In this document: positions 14,053-22,568 of the stretch, in pieces | Layout of the letters: each line of letters begins with the position of its first letter | How positions within the stretch are numbered: position 1 is the stretch's first letter | Source of the DNA: Aurantiacibacter rhizosphaerae | GTDB lineage: Bacteria > Pseudomonadota > Alphaproteobacteria > Sphingomonadales > Sphingomonadaceae | DNA length: 64,000 nucleotides | Assembly (NCBI RefSeq): GCF_009807005.1 | Contig: NZ_WUBR01000002.1 | Location: forward strand, 930,001 to 994,000 | Direction of reading: 5' to 3' | The notes under the pieces: generated by a model | Databases searched by the model: none | Seen by the model: the letters and a program-made list of their open reading frames with translations, nothing else | What the model was told of the DNA's origin: nothing | Program-made: the position numbers and the translations under genes

Positions 14053-15028
14053 GGCCGCAACCGCCGTGCTGATAATCATGTTCCTTGCGATAGCGGTTCA
14101 TTTCCGCAAACAGCACGGGCGGCGGCGCGGCTTCCATCTGCGGATCCCATTGCTTATAAAGCGAATAGACGTTCGCCACCACGCGTTCCGGATCGGTCCA
14201 GTGCGAATATTCCTTCATCGGAATGTCCCGCGCGGCCTGCCGCCAGTCCAGCCCGGCATCGAAGCGCCCGCGCGCCTCATTGGTGAGATGTTCGAAATAC
14301 AGGCGCATGTTGCGCACCGCTGATACATCGCAGATCGGGCCATGGCCCGGCACCACGATTTCAGGCTGTAAGGCCTCGATAAATTCGCACGCGGCGATCC
14401 AGCGCGTCATCGGCCCGGCCCAGAGGATGGGATGGCCTTCGTTGAACAGCAAATCGCCGGTGAAAACCGTGGAATCCTCCGGCACCCATGCGATGGTATC
14501 GGACATGGTGTGCGCAGGGCCAAGATCGTGCAGTTCCACGCTCTTGTCACCCACCTGCAGCGTCAATTGCTGCACGAAGGTGGAGTTGGGCAAGGTCAGT
14601 TCATCGACCCCGCTGAAATCGAAGGTGCGGCCCATCGTCTCGAACAGGAATTCACCAGCTTCGCCCATGTTCTGCCAATTGCTGGAAAGGTTCGCCAGCG
14701 CCTTGGGATCGAATTCGGACATCTCCTCGCGCGTCTGTTCCGTCGAGATGATCTTGGCGTCCGCCACCAGACCATTGCCGAAAAAGTGATCGGGATTGGC
14801 GTGCGTATTCACCACCGTATCCACGTGATCGCCGCCGGGCACCTTGGCAAAATCATCCAGCATGGCGCGCGTCAGCGGCACGCTCATCAACGTATCCACC
14901 AGCAGCGTTTGCCCCTGCGATGTTACCAAGCCGGCGTTTGACCAGCCCCAGGTTCCGTCCGGCTGTACGTAACCGTACAACCCATTGCCAAGATCATGCA
15001 CGCCCTGCCGGAATGGCCAGTTACTCAC
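14042..15028 (-). CDS. MBL-fold metallo-hydrolase
   Basis: The 328-residue cytoplasmic protein has the metallo-beta-lactamase motif HANPDH near residue 78, PAHTMSDT, FTGDLLF and VPGHGP in order. No signal peptide is seen. I choose GTG 15028 because GAGGAG sits six bases upstream; an in-frame ATG at 15058 lacks a good ribosome site and lies in the presumed promoter. It is first in the operon that continues with the fumarylacetoacetase-like, amidohydrolase, MFS and second MBL genes, and is divergent from the TetR gene. A hydrolytic step such as lactone or thioester opening is likely; the substrate is unknown. Confidence 0.86.
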   Translation of the reverse strand: MSNWPFRQGVHDLGNGLYGYVQPDGTWGWSNAGLVTSQGQTLLVDTLMSVPLTRAMLDDFAKVPGGDHVDTVVNTHANPDHFFGNGLVADAKIISTEQTREEMSEFDPKALANLSSNWQNMGEAGEFLFETMGRTFDFSGVDELTLPNSTFVQQLTLQVGDKSVELHDLGPAHTMSDTIAWVPEDSTVFTGDLLFNEGHPILWAGPMTRWIAACEFIEALQPEIVVPGHGPICDVSAVRNMRLYFEHLTNEARGRFDAGLDWRQAARDIPMKEYSHWTDPERVVANVYSLYKQWDPQMEAAPPPVLFAEMNRYRKEHDYQHGGCGHAH

Positions 15029-15067
15029 CCAAATCTCCTCTTCCTTGGGGCGGACCATAAACCTGTT

Positions 15068-15093
15068 ATTCTTTACATCAAGAATATAATGTA
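15068..15093. promoter_or_regulatory. Candidate TetR operator in the divergent promoter
   Basis: Between the divergent MBL operon and the TetR gene are two overlapping dyads: ATTCTT-N6-AAGAAT (15068-15085) and TACAT-N10-ATGTA (15074-15093). TetR regulators commonly bind such sites between their own gene and a divergent target. On the minus strand TTGATG and TATGGT with 17-base spacing could be the promoter, placing transcription start just upstream of GTG 15028. Position and symmetry are seen; function is inferred. Confidence 0.4.
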
Positions 15094-15139
15094 CAGACCC
15101 GCCACTTGTGTCTTTTGGCGCGTTGGGTTTAGCACTGGA

Positions 15140-15784
15140 ATGATGGCAGATAACAAAAAGAGTGCGAAGCGCAGCAAAGGTCGGCCCGATGCTGGCAGCA
15201 AGGGCGTGGGCCGCGATGCACTGATCGTGGCGGCGCGCGAACTGCTGCAGGATCTACCTCCGGCGCAGGTTACGGCCAGCGCGATTGCGCGCCACGCAGG
15301 CGGCGATCCGGCGCTGGTCCGCTATTACTTCGGCAATCGAGAGGCCCTGTTGCTGGAGGTTGCCAAAACCATCGGCAAGGAAGCCAGCGCCATGCCGCCC
15401 GACAATGGCGACCCGCTGGATATGCTGACGCAGTTCATCCACGCCACCTTCCGCTTCACCCGGTCTGCCCGCAACATGCAGCGCCTGATGCTGGATGAAC
15501 TGGATTCCACCAGCTCTCCCGAAATGCGCGCCAGCCTGCGGGAATGGAACCGCGGGCCGGTGGATTTCTATGCCAATCTGAAATCGATCGACAAGGATGG
15601 CGACCTCTCCGATTTCAACCCGCTGTTCCTGCACCTTGCCGTGATCGGCATAAGTGACTTCTTCGTGACCGGCAGCCCGCTGGTGGAAATGCTGGTGCCC
15701 GAAGGCACCGATATGGATGCGCTGGCGAAGGATTATGAGGCGTTCGTGGAAGACCTGCTGCTGAACGGCCTAAAGAAGCGCTGA
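15140..15784 (+). CDS. TetR/AcrR family transcriptional regulator
   Basis: A lysine/arginine-rich N-terminal tail is followed by a TetR DNA-binding domain: DALIVAARELLQD, then VTASAIARHAGGDPALVRYYFGNREALL containing the helix-turn-helix. The C-terminal ligand domain has no recognisable specificity. I use ATG 15140 (next codon also ATG), about 214 residues; an open frame extends upstream without family sequence. It is divergent from the MBL-led operon and convergent with the FAH-family hydrolase gene, whose stop lies eight bases away. It is the likely local regulator of the aromatic block. Confidence 0.88.
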   Translation: MMADNKKSAKRSKGRPDAGSKGVGRDALIVAARELLQDLPPAQVTASAIARHAGGDPALVRYYFGNREALLLEVAKTIGKEASAMPPDNGDPLDMLTQFIHATFRFTRSARNMQRLMLDELDSTSSPEMRASLREWNRGPVDFYANLKSIDKDGDLSDFNPLFLHLAVIGISDFFVTGSPLVEMLVPEGTDMDALAKDYEAFVEDLLLNGLKKR

Positions 15785-15791
15785 TCGCCCC

Positions 15792-16736
15792 TCAGCCTTC
15801 CGCCGCGCACGGATTGCGCTGTGTGCCAAGGCCGGTGATGGTGCCTTCCATCACATCCCCATCCTTCAGGAACACGCCAAAGGCGCTGCCATTTCCATAG
15901 GGCGATCCGGTGCAGATCACATCGCCGGGTTCCAGCATCACGCGGTGGGACAGATACTCGATCTGCCGTTCGATGGATGCCATCATGTCGCTGGTGCTTT
16001 CGTCCTGATACACTTTGCCGTTGACGGATAGCTTGATGTTCATCGCATAGGGATCGGCAATCTGGTCCTTCGGCACGATCATCGGGCCAAAGGGCAGGAA
16101 GGTGGGGAAGCATTTGCCCGATAGCCAGTCCGCCCCGATGGCAGACCCATCCTTGCGGAAGATATGTTCGCGCGCGGTAACATCGTTGACCACTGCGAAA
16201 CCGGCCACGTGGTCCATCGCGTCCTGCGCGGAGACGCGGTGCGTGCGCTTCCCGATCACCACGCCCAGCTCCAGTTCCCAGTCCGGCTTTTCAACGTTGG
16301 ACGGCAGCACCACGGTGTCACGCGCGCCGATGGCGCAGGATGGCAGCTTGATGAAGCAGAACGGCAGCGCCTGCGCGCGGGCATCCATCATCGCCTCCAC
16401 CTTCTGGCGCCGCTCATCCTCCGACATATTCTCGTGCTCGGCCGTGCGCATAGACGGATCGCCCATGATCAGGCCAACGACGTGCTTCTTGTAATTGGCG
16501 CCGGTGCAGAACACCTGGCCCGGTCGATAGGGAAGGCGGATATCGGCATCGTCGAAACTTGCCGCGCCTTCGAAGGCGGCATCGCCCGCCCATTCGGCCA
16601 GCCGGGGCGCAACCGATTGCCAGTCTGCCAGCAGTTCAGGCAGTCCCCTGCCCTCACCCCAGTGGGACAGCGGCAGATATGTGTCGCCGCTGACTAGCAC
16701 GGCCTGCCCGCCAACATTTGCAAGACCGTGGGTCAT
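15792..16736 (-). CDS. Fumarylacetoacetate hydrolase family protein (hydratase/hydrolase)
   Basis: The 314-residue protein has the FAH C-terminal catalytic fold: YRPGQVFCTGANYKKH, the metal ligands in KPDWELELGVVIGK, and GDVICTGSPYGNG near the end. This class includes 2-keto-4-pentenoate hydratases, 2-hydroxyhepta-2,4-diene-1,7-dioate isomerases and acylpyruvases. In this operon it probably processes the product of the extradiol dioxygenase. ATG 16736 overlaps the TGA of the upstream monooxygenase gene by one base; a TTG one codon earlier is less likely. It is the last gene of the receptor-dioxygenase-monooxygenase operon. Confidence 0.87.
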   Translation of the reverse strand: MTHGLANVGGQAVLVSGDTYLPLSHWGEGRGLPELLADWQSVAPRLAEWAGDAAFEGAASFDDADIRLPYRPGQVFCTGANYKKHVVGLIMGDPSMRTAEHENMSEDERRQKVEAMMDARAQALPFCFIKLPSCAIGARDTVVLPSNVEKPDWELELGVVIGKRTHRVSAQDAMDHVAGFAVVNDVTAREHIFRKDGSAIGADWLSGKCFPTFLPFGPMIVPKDQIADPYAMNIKLSVNGKVYQDESTSDMMASIERQIEYLSHRVMLEPGDVICTGSPYGNGSAFGVFLKDGDVMEGTITGLGTQRNPCAAEG

Positions 16737-17854
16737 CAATAGGCTTCCTTCAATTTCTGCATTGTTCCGCCCAGCATCTTGTTGGCTTCCATCTGGTCAC
16801 CACCGGACATTTCGATATCGCCGATCCGCACCGAGTTTTCGACCACCATGCGCGCGCGTTCAAAACGGCGCTTGCCAAAGGCTGGCAGGCTCGCGTCAAG
16901 ATCGTCGGATTTTTCGAGCTCATCCGCCAGCGCCAGTCCATCTTCCACGGCAAGGCCTGCGCCCGATGCCATGTGCGGCGTGGTGGCGTGCACGGCATCG
17001 CCAATCAGGACAACGCGCCCGCTGTGCCACGGCAAGGGCAGCAACATCCATTCCAGCGGCCTGTAATTCACCATGGAATCGGGGCCAAGGTTGGCGCGGA
17101 TTTCGGGAACGTCTCCGCCAAATCCTTCCAGCAATCTTTCCACCTGCGGGATCAGGTCGTCTTCCTCGTACCAGGGATTGTCCGGCACATGCTCCAGGAT
17201 AAAGGCGTATAGCTTGTCATTCGAAATGGGGTTGAGGCCCAGCTTGATCGGCCCGCCCAGATACATTTCGGTGCGGTCCACACCTTCTGGCCGATCGGCC
17301 ACGATGCGCCAGCAGCCCTGCCCGGTGAACTTGGGCTTGGGCACATCGGGGAACAGCATCTTGCGCGTCTTTGACTGCACACCGTCTGACGCGACGACGA
17401 GGTCGACATCGCGTTCAGTCCCGTCGGACAAGGATACGCGAACGCCATCGCCCATTTCATCGAAAGCCGTCGCCTCCACGCCCAGTGTGACAGCGATGCC
17501 TGCTTCCTTCACCTTTTCCTGCATGATGGAATGCAACACGGGACGCATGATCCCGCCGCTGCAATCCACAGGATCAAGGTTTTCCGGCGCCTCCGGCGTT
17601 TCCATCATCACGGCGCCTTGCGTGTTGCGCAGGCGGATGCCGGAGCCAACGAAGCCCCGCTCTTTCACCTGATCGAAGATGCCCAGCTCGTCAAAAGCGC
17701 GCAGGGACATGCCCGTCACGCTGATGCCGGCGCCATAGGCGCGCCAGTCCGGATCGATGTCGATCAGTTCCACAGCGACCCCGCGTTGCGCCAGTGCGAT
17801 TGCCGCACCCATTCCGCCCACGCCGCCACCAACGATTAATGCCGTGCCTATCAT
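16736..17854 (-). CDS. Class A FAD-dependent monooxygenase (aromatic hydroxylase)
   Basis: The 372-residue protein has the Rossmann motif GGGVGGMGAA at the N-terminus, the DG motif VVASDGVQSKTR and the GD motif GDAVHATTPHMASGAG near residues 280-295. These are the three hallmarks of NAD(P)H-dependent class A flavoprotein hydroxylases such as salicylate and 3-hydroxybenzoate 6-hydroxylases. It should hydroxylate a phenolic ring in the cytoplasm, creating a diol for the neighbouring dioxygenase. It lies 15 bases downstream of the dioxygenase gene and overlaps the next gene. The ring substrate is not predictable from sequence alone. Confidence 0.9.
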   Translation of the reverse strand: MIGTALIVGGGVGGMGAAIALAQRGVAVELIDIDPDWRAYGAGISVTGMSLRAFDELGIFDQVKERGFVGSGIRLRNTQGAVMMETPEAPENLDPVDCSGGIMRPVLHSIMQEKVKEAGIAVTLGVEATAFDEMGDGVRVSLSDGTERDVDLVVASDGVQSKTRKMLFPDVPKPKFTGQGCWRIVADRPEGVDRTEMYLGGPIKLGLNPISNDKLYAFILEHVPDNPWYEEDDLIPQVERLLEGFGGDVPEIRANLGPDSMVNYRPLEWMLLPLPWHSGRVVLIGDAVHATTPHMASGAGLAVEDGLALADELEKSDDLDASLPAFGKRRFERARMVVENSVRIGDIEMSGGDQMEANKMLGGTMQKLKEAY

Positions 17855-17869
17855 GTCAGGTTCTCTTTA

Positions 17870-18778
17870 TTATGCAGGTGTCTGCCACAGGCCCTTGTCG
17901 GGCTCCATCTCAGCATGCGGCACATTGCCGGTGATGATGCGCCCGGTGCCCCACTGGTCGATCGTCTGCGGGCCGGGCTCGTAATGGGTCACTTCCCAGG
18001 TCTCCTCGTCCACCTCTTCAAGATCGGAGGTGTATTCCACCGCATTGCCATTGGGCGTCACGAAATAGCTGAAGGTGTTGTTGCCCGCGGTGTGACGCCC
18101 CGGTCCCCAGCTCAGCTTGATGCCCGCTTCATGCATGCGCGCCAGCCCGCGCATCAGCTCGTCAACGGAACTGACATCGAAGGCGATGTGATTGAGCGCG
18201 GGCGGCCCGGGCAGGATCGCCACGCGGTGATGCGCCGTGTTGCAGCGCAGGAACACCATAAACTTGCCGATCCAGTCAGACAGGCGGAAGCCCAGCGCCT
18301 TTTCATAGAACTCGGCCAGCCCGGCGTGATTGGGTGAATGGAACACCACGTGGCTGATGCCGATGGGAATGGCTTCGCCCTTGTCCAGCTTGCGGAATTC
18401 ACGCGGGGTGCTGTCGCAGATCACTTCCATCGCCCGGCCATCGGGATCGAAGAAGCGGAAGGCGAAGCCGCCTGCCGGCCCGTCTGCCGGGGCGGGTTCG
18501 CTGATGATCTTGGCGCCGGCGGCCTTCACCTGCTCGAAGATCGCCAGCACATCATCGCGCGAGGCGGCGGAAAAGCCGACGAGATCGGTCTTGCGCTCGG
18601 CATCCTCGCGCAGGATCACGACATAGGGATGCGGCATTCCAGCGGCCGCGAAATAGACCCGGCCATCCTCTTCGGCGACCTCTATCAGGCCCCACTTTTC
18701 TCCAAAGAACTCCCGCTCCGCAGCCAGGTCGGGCACGGCCAGGGCCACGTATTGCAAGTCCGTCACGCTAGTAGGCAT
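17870..18778 (-). CDS. Type I extradiol ring-cleavage dioxygenase (VOC fold)
   Basis: The 302-residue protein consists of two VOC modules. The C-terminal module carries the iron-ligand pattern of type I extradiol dioxygenases: His143, His197 and Glu248. It also has the typical GPGRHTAGNNTFSYF strand with a second-shell His at about 229. It should open a catechol-like ring next to the diol using Fe(II) and O2. Its place before a flavin hydroxylase and an FAH-family hydrolase gives a plausible hydroxylation, meta-cleavage, hydrolysis sequence. The gene lies 31 bases downstream of the receptor gene. Confidence 0.88.
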   Translation of the reverse strand: MPTSVTDLQYVALAVPDLAAEREFFGEKWGLIEVAEEDGRVYFAAAGMPHPYVVILREDAERKTDLVGFSAASRDDVLAIFEQVKAAGAKIISEPAPADGPAGGFAFRFFDPDGRAMEVICDSTPREFRKLDKGEAIPIGISHVVFHSPNHAGLAEFYEKALGFRLSDWIGKFMVFLRCNTAHHRVAILPGPPALNHIAFDVSSVDELMRGLARMHEAGIKLSWGPGRHTAGNNTFSYFVTPNGNAVEYTSDLEEVDEETWEVTHYEPGPQTIDQWGTGRIITGNVPHAEMEPDKGLWQTPA

Positions 18779-18809
18779 ATTTCACTCCAGATTAAATCGT
18801 ATTGCCGGT

Positions 18810-21266
18810 TCAGAACTTCCCGCCGACCCTGATACCATAGGTGCGCGGTTGTTCTGCCGAGGCAGAGATAAGCCCTGCCGAATTGGTCGTCCCTGTTATA
18901 AGACGCTGGTTGTCTTCGATATTGTTGACGTAGAAAGTCACGAACAGGCTGTCATCCTCCTTCGCCAGCGTCAAAGAGGCGTAGCTGACGAAGGCAGCCT
19001 CCGATCGCAGATATGGCAGATAGTCCGCGGTAGAGAAGCTGCTGCTGCGATAGCGCGTGCCGCCCTGCACCACGGCCTTGTGATCGCCCAGCGGGATGGT
19101 CTGCTGCCCGTTGAGGTTGAAAGACCACTTGGGCGAATTGAACGCGGTATTGCCCGAACAATCGATGCGGAACACATTGATGGTGGACCCGCCCGGCGTG
19201 GTTTGCGTGGTGGGTGCAAAGGGGCAGCTGGTGTTGGGCGGCAGACCCTGGTTGGGCGCGAAATAGACGAAGCTGTCATACTCTGTATCCAGATACTGGA
19301 TATTGGCGGACAGCAGCGTGTTTTCCGTGGCCAGCAGTTCCACGTCCAGATCCACGCCCTTGATCGTGCTGTTGCCGATGTTGCGGGTGAGGAAGACGGT
19401 GGAGGGCGGATCGCCCAGATCATATCCGAACTGGCTGAACTGCTGGTTCTTGTACTTCCACAGGAATGCCTCGACATTCACCTGCAGGATATTGTCGAAA
19501 AAGCGGTTCTTCGATCCGATCGTATAGGCCTTGATGGTTTCAGGCTCATAGGTTTCCGCACCGCGCGCGAAGGAGAAGCCGCCGGCGTGATAACCCGTCT
19601 CGAAACTGGCGTAGACCATGTTGCGGCGCGAGAGATCATATTGCGCGGCCAGCCGGTAGGTGAACTTGTTGTTGTCCAGCCCGGAATCGATCACGATGGG
19701 TGATCGCAGGACGAAGGGCGCGGTTTGCGATCCACCGGCAAAGGGTGGCAGCACGAAAAGGGGAACAGGCGTGATCGGAATGCCGTTGGCGGCATAGAAG
19801 GCCTGAAGCTCTTCCTCTGTCGATGCCAGCGGCACGAACGGCAGGTTCGGGCAGAAATCCTGCGGCGGCGCGGGATTGCCGCAGAACAGGATGTAGACGT
19901 TGGACGTGCCCGCAAAATCCTTCTTGTCGGAAGTGTAGCGGCCCGCCGCCGTCAGGCTGAGGCCTTCCACCGGGCGCACCGTCACCTTGCCGAAACCGGC
20001 CCAGCTTTCCGTTTGGGAGCTGAAATCCTGATAGGGAGACAGGGTTTGCTGGTTGTAGCGCGCATTGGCCGAGATGCTCTCGTCAAAATACATGCCGCCG
20101 ATCAGGTAATCCACGGAATCGCCAAGATCACCGGCCCAGCGCACTTCCATGCTGGTCTGCCTGTCTTCCTCCTGCGTGTAGCCCTGGCGGAACACGCCGT
20201 TGAAGGCATATTCCAGGCTGGCCTCGCGATAGGCGGGCTGCACCGTCAATGTGCCGGCTTCGGTGTTGTAGTTCAGCTCTGCCGTGATGCCCCAGTAATC
20301 ATTGTTGTTGAACGGCTGCCCGTCGACAACGGCACCGGCGCGGCCAAGCTGCGGAATGAAGCGCTGCGCCAGCAAGGCGTTGGATGCCGGGTCCAGCAGG
20401 CCCTGATCCACGGGGAAGCCGGTGGGTACGAAGTCATATCCGGCAAAGCCCGTGGGGCCGAATGTAGGATTGACGGCGCCCAGATAGAAGCCGCTGCTGC
20501 CAGCGCCGCCTTGGTGGGCGAAATCAAATGCCACGCGCAGGTCCAGATCGGCGGTGGGTTCGCCATACACCTGCAGGCGGCCGCCATATTCTTTCTGGTT
20601 TCCGGTGCCATCGCTCTGGAAGGCGTTGCGCCGCGCCACGCTACCCGCTGCGCGCACGGCAACGTGATCGCCCACGGGGACGTTCAGCGCGGCCTGTCCG
20701 GTCAGCCAGTCGTAATTGCCATAACCAAGCGTAAAATTGCCCGAAGTCTCACCCAGCCGGGGGCGATTTGGAATGACGTTGATCGCGCCAGCCGTGGCAT
20801 TGCGACCGTACAAAGTTCCCTGCGGTCCCTTCAGCACCTCAACCCGTTCAAGATCGTAGAACACGCCGGAGGTGGAGGTTGGCCGACCGAGGTAGACGCC
20901 ATCGTAATTGAACGAGATCGCCGGATCGGAATAGGCATTCACGGTGGAATTGCCCACGCCGCGCACGAAGAAGACGGTGGTGGGCCCGCCCCCGCTGGCA
21001 GCGGAGAGCGACGGGGAAATGCGCGAGAGATCCTCTGCCCGCAGCACGTTTTGCTGAACCAGTTCTTCAGGCTGGATCACATCGATCGGCAGCGGCGTAT
21101 CCTGGCTGTTTTCAGCCACGCGCTGCGCCGTGACAATGATATCGCCAATGCCGGATTGAGGGGTAGGCTCCTCTGGCGTTTCGCCGGATTGCGCCAAGGC
21201 CGGAGAGCACAACAGCGCAGATGCCATCGCCGCGCCAGACACGGAATACCGCACAAGCATTCTCAT
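18810..21266 (-). CDS. TonB-dependent outer-membrane receptor
   Basis: The 818-residue protein has a signal peptide (SPALAQS), a TonB-box-like DIIVTAQRVAE, a plug domain with FVRGVGN and VEVLKGPQGTLYGRNATAGAINVI, and a beta-barrel ending in an aromatic residue (VGGKF). ATG 21266 is preceded by GGGAG and starts the signal peptide; the longer open frame is discarded. It belongs to the group of receptors common in sphingomonads for uptake of organic substrates rather than only iron. It leads the operon with the dioxygenase, monooxygenase and hydrolase genes, so it may import the aromatic substrate. Confidence 0.92.
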   Translation of the reverse strand: MRMLVRYSVSGAAMASALLCSPALAQSGETPEEPTPQSGIGDIIVTAQRVAENSQDTPLPIDVIQPEELVQQNVLRAEDLSRISPSLSAASGGGPTTVFFVRGVGNSTVNAYSDPAISFNYDGVYLGRPTSTSGVFYDLERVEVLKGPQGTLYGRNATAGAINVIPNRPRLGETSGNFTLGYGNYDWLTGQAALNVPVGDHVAVRAAGSVARRNAFQSDGTGNQKEYGGRLQVYGEPTADLDLRVAFDFAHQGGAGSSGFYLGAVNPTFGPTGFAGYDFVPTGFPVDQGLLDPASNALLAQRFIPQLGRAGAVVDGQPFNNNDYWGITAELNYNTEAGTLTVQPAYREASLEYAFNGVFRQGYTQEEDRQTSMEVRWAGDLGDSVDYLIGGMYFDESISANARYNQQTLSPYQDFSSQTESWAGFGKVTVRPVEGLSLTAAGRYTSDKKDFAGTSNVYILFCGNPAPPQDFCPNLPFVPLASTEEELQAFYAANGIPITPVPLFVLPPFAGGSQTAPFVLRSPIVIDSGLDNNKFTYRLAAQYDLSRRNMVYASFETGYHAGGFSFARGAETYEPETIKAYTIGSKNRFFDNILQVNVEAFLWKYKNQQFSQFGYDLGDPPSTVFLTRNIGNSTIKGVDLDVELLATENTLLSANIQYLDTEYDSFVYFAPNQGLPPNTSCPFAPTTQTTPGGSTINVFRIDCSGNTAFNSPKWSFNLNGQQTIPLGDHKAVVQGGTRYRSSSFSTADYLPYLRSEAAFVSYASLTLAKEDDSLFVTFYVNNIEDNQRLITGTTNSAGLISASAEQPRTYGIRVGGKF

Positions 21267-21380
21267 CAGAATTATCTCCCAGATTTTTATTATTCCTTTG
21301 CATAAGAATTTATATTCTACGGCACAAGAATAAAATCGCGCGAGAGATGTTCGCGAGGCTCGCCAGGCAGATGGAAACGT

Positions 21381-21401
21381 GGCTCCTTCGCGGAAGGAAC
21401 C
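21381..21401 (-). terminator. Possible hairpin terminator after the Tad-like operon
   Basis: TCCTTC-GCG-GAAGGA forms a short stem, extended by GG/CC across a mismatch. In the minus direction it is followed by ACGTTTCC, a weak T-rich tail. It lies between the small gene ending at 21468 and the receptor start at 21266. The call is tentative. Confidence 0.35.
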
Positions 21402-21467
21402 GGTACTGGTGGGCGTCAGATTTTGGTAGTTCAGGAGGTGCCGCAGATCAGGCGGCACGAGGCGGCA

Positions 21468-21815
21468 TCATTCTTCCAGGTTCATGCGATCCCTGGAGAT
21501 GGCGCCCTGCTCTACAGCGCTGCCACGCGTCACGGTCCGCTGCACTGGTGCAGGCGCGGCGGGCGCGGCTGTGGGCGCAGGGTCGGATTCGCCGAACCAG
21601 TCCCACATGTCACCGGCGGGCTGTTCAGGAGCAGGCGTGTGCGATTTGGCCAGCCTGACGGGCGCAGGTTTCGCGTCCTCCTCGGCCACGGCCACGGTCG
21701 CTTCCCCTGCCGGAGAGGCGGCATTGAATTTGTCCACCGGGCCACCCTCCTCCATCAGGGTGCCCACCAGAAGCAGGATGGCAATTGCCAGCGTGAGTGT
21801 CAGGCCTTTCGTCAT
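21468..21815 (-). CDS. Small membrane-anchored hypothetical protein
   Basis: The 115-residue protein begins with a hydrophobic segment (MTKGLTLTLAIAILLLVGTL) suited to a single membrane anchor. A Pro/Ala-rich, low-complexity tail containing DMWDWFGESDP follows. No family is recognised. It lies 12 bases downstream of the second TadE-like gene and is probably the last gene of that operon. A periplasmic or surface accessory role in the Tad-like system is only inferred from position. Confidence 0.7.
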   Translation of the reverse strand: MTKGLTLTLAIAILLLVGTLMEEGGPVDKFNAASPAGEATVAVAEEDAKPAPVRLAKSHTPAPEQPAGDMWDWFGESDPAPTAAPAAPAPVQRTVTRGSAVEQGAISRDRMNLEE

Positions 21816-21827
21816 CTAATCTTTCCT

Positions 21828-22568
21828 TCAGCCCTTGCCCTTGCCTTTGCCCTTACCGTCGTCGTCGCCGTCGCCGCCGCCGCCACCGCCGCCGCCGGTC
21901 TTGGTATCGCAGGAGGATTCCCCGCCTGAACCGGTAATCCCCGGCCCCAGGTTCCTGTCATCGCGAATGGCGAAAATCGCCTCCTCGCGGAAATGGGCTG
22001 TCTCCCCGAAGGTCCCCTTCAGGATGCCGTTATGTTCATAATAGATTTCGGCCACCATCACCGCAGAACCCGGCGCCGCGGTGATCAGGCTATCGTCGAG
22101 GCCGACGCCCTCGATCGTCTTTGAACCCAGACCGTTGTTGATGCCTTCATCGCCATACATCGAATCCCGATCGAGATCGCCCTGGCAGCGCTGCCAGTGG
22201 ATGTATTGCAGGCCCGTGGTGTCATCATATTCCAGGCTGGAGAGGATGATGCGGCCATTTTCCATCAGGTCATATGTCTCACCCTGGCGCATGGCGCCGG
22301 ACATGATGGAATCCACATCCGCCTCCGTCACGGTGGGGGTGACGCTGCTGTTATCAGTCTGCCCAAGGCGAGAGGCGTTGTCGGCCAGCGAAATCGCCGT
22401 CTGGCTCACCTGCATGTTGACCGTGGACATGTATGCCAGCTCGATACCGGTCAGGCCCAGGCCGATGAACAGCGGCAGGATCAGCGCGAATTCCAGTGTG
22501 GAGACAGCCTGCGTATCGCGGCGTAAGTTGCGCAGCGTTGCGCGCATTTTGAGAAATTTCGTGGTCAT
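21828..22568 (-). CDS. TadE-like pilus/surface protein
   Basis: The N-terminus has the TadE pattern: a basic stretch (LRNLRRDTQ) followed by VSTLEFALILPLFIGLGLTGIE, a prepilin-like transmembrane helix with Glu. The rest is extracytoplasmic. The C-terminus is unusual, with a run of seven glycines, an Asp-rich stretch and four Gly-Lys repeats. ATG 22568 overlaps the TGA of the upstream TadE gene (TGATG), giving 246 residues; an in-frame ATG at 22577 is an alternative. TadE/TadF proteins are minor pseudopilins of the Flp/Tad apparatus, but no tadA, tadB or rcpA gene is present here. Confidence 0.82.
   Translation of the reverse strand: MTTKFLKMRATLRNLRRDTQAVSTLEFALILPLFIGLGLTGIELAYMSTVNMQVSQTAISLADNASRLGQTDNSSVTPTVTEADVDSIMSGAMRQGETYDLMENGRIILSSLEYDDTTGLQYIHWQRCQGDLDRDSMYGDEGINNGLGSKTIEGVGLDDSLITAAPGSAVMVAEIYYEHNGILKGTFGETAHFREEAIFAIRDDRNLGPGITGSGGESSCDTKTGGGGGGGGDGDDDGKGKGKGKG

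Noticed and set aside
19725..21305. 526-codon frame antisense to the receptor gene
   Set aside because: There is no domain or signal peptide, and the receptor on the minus strand has full family motifs.
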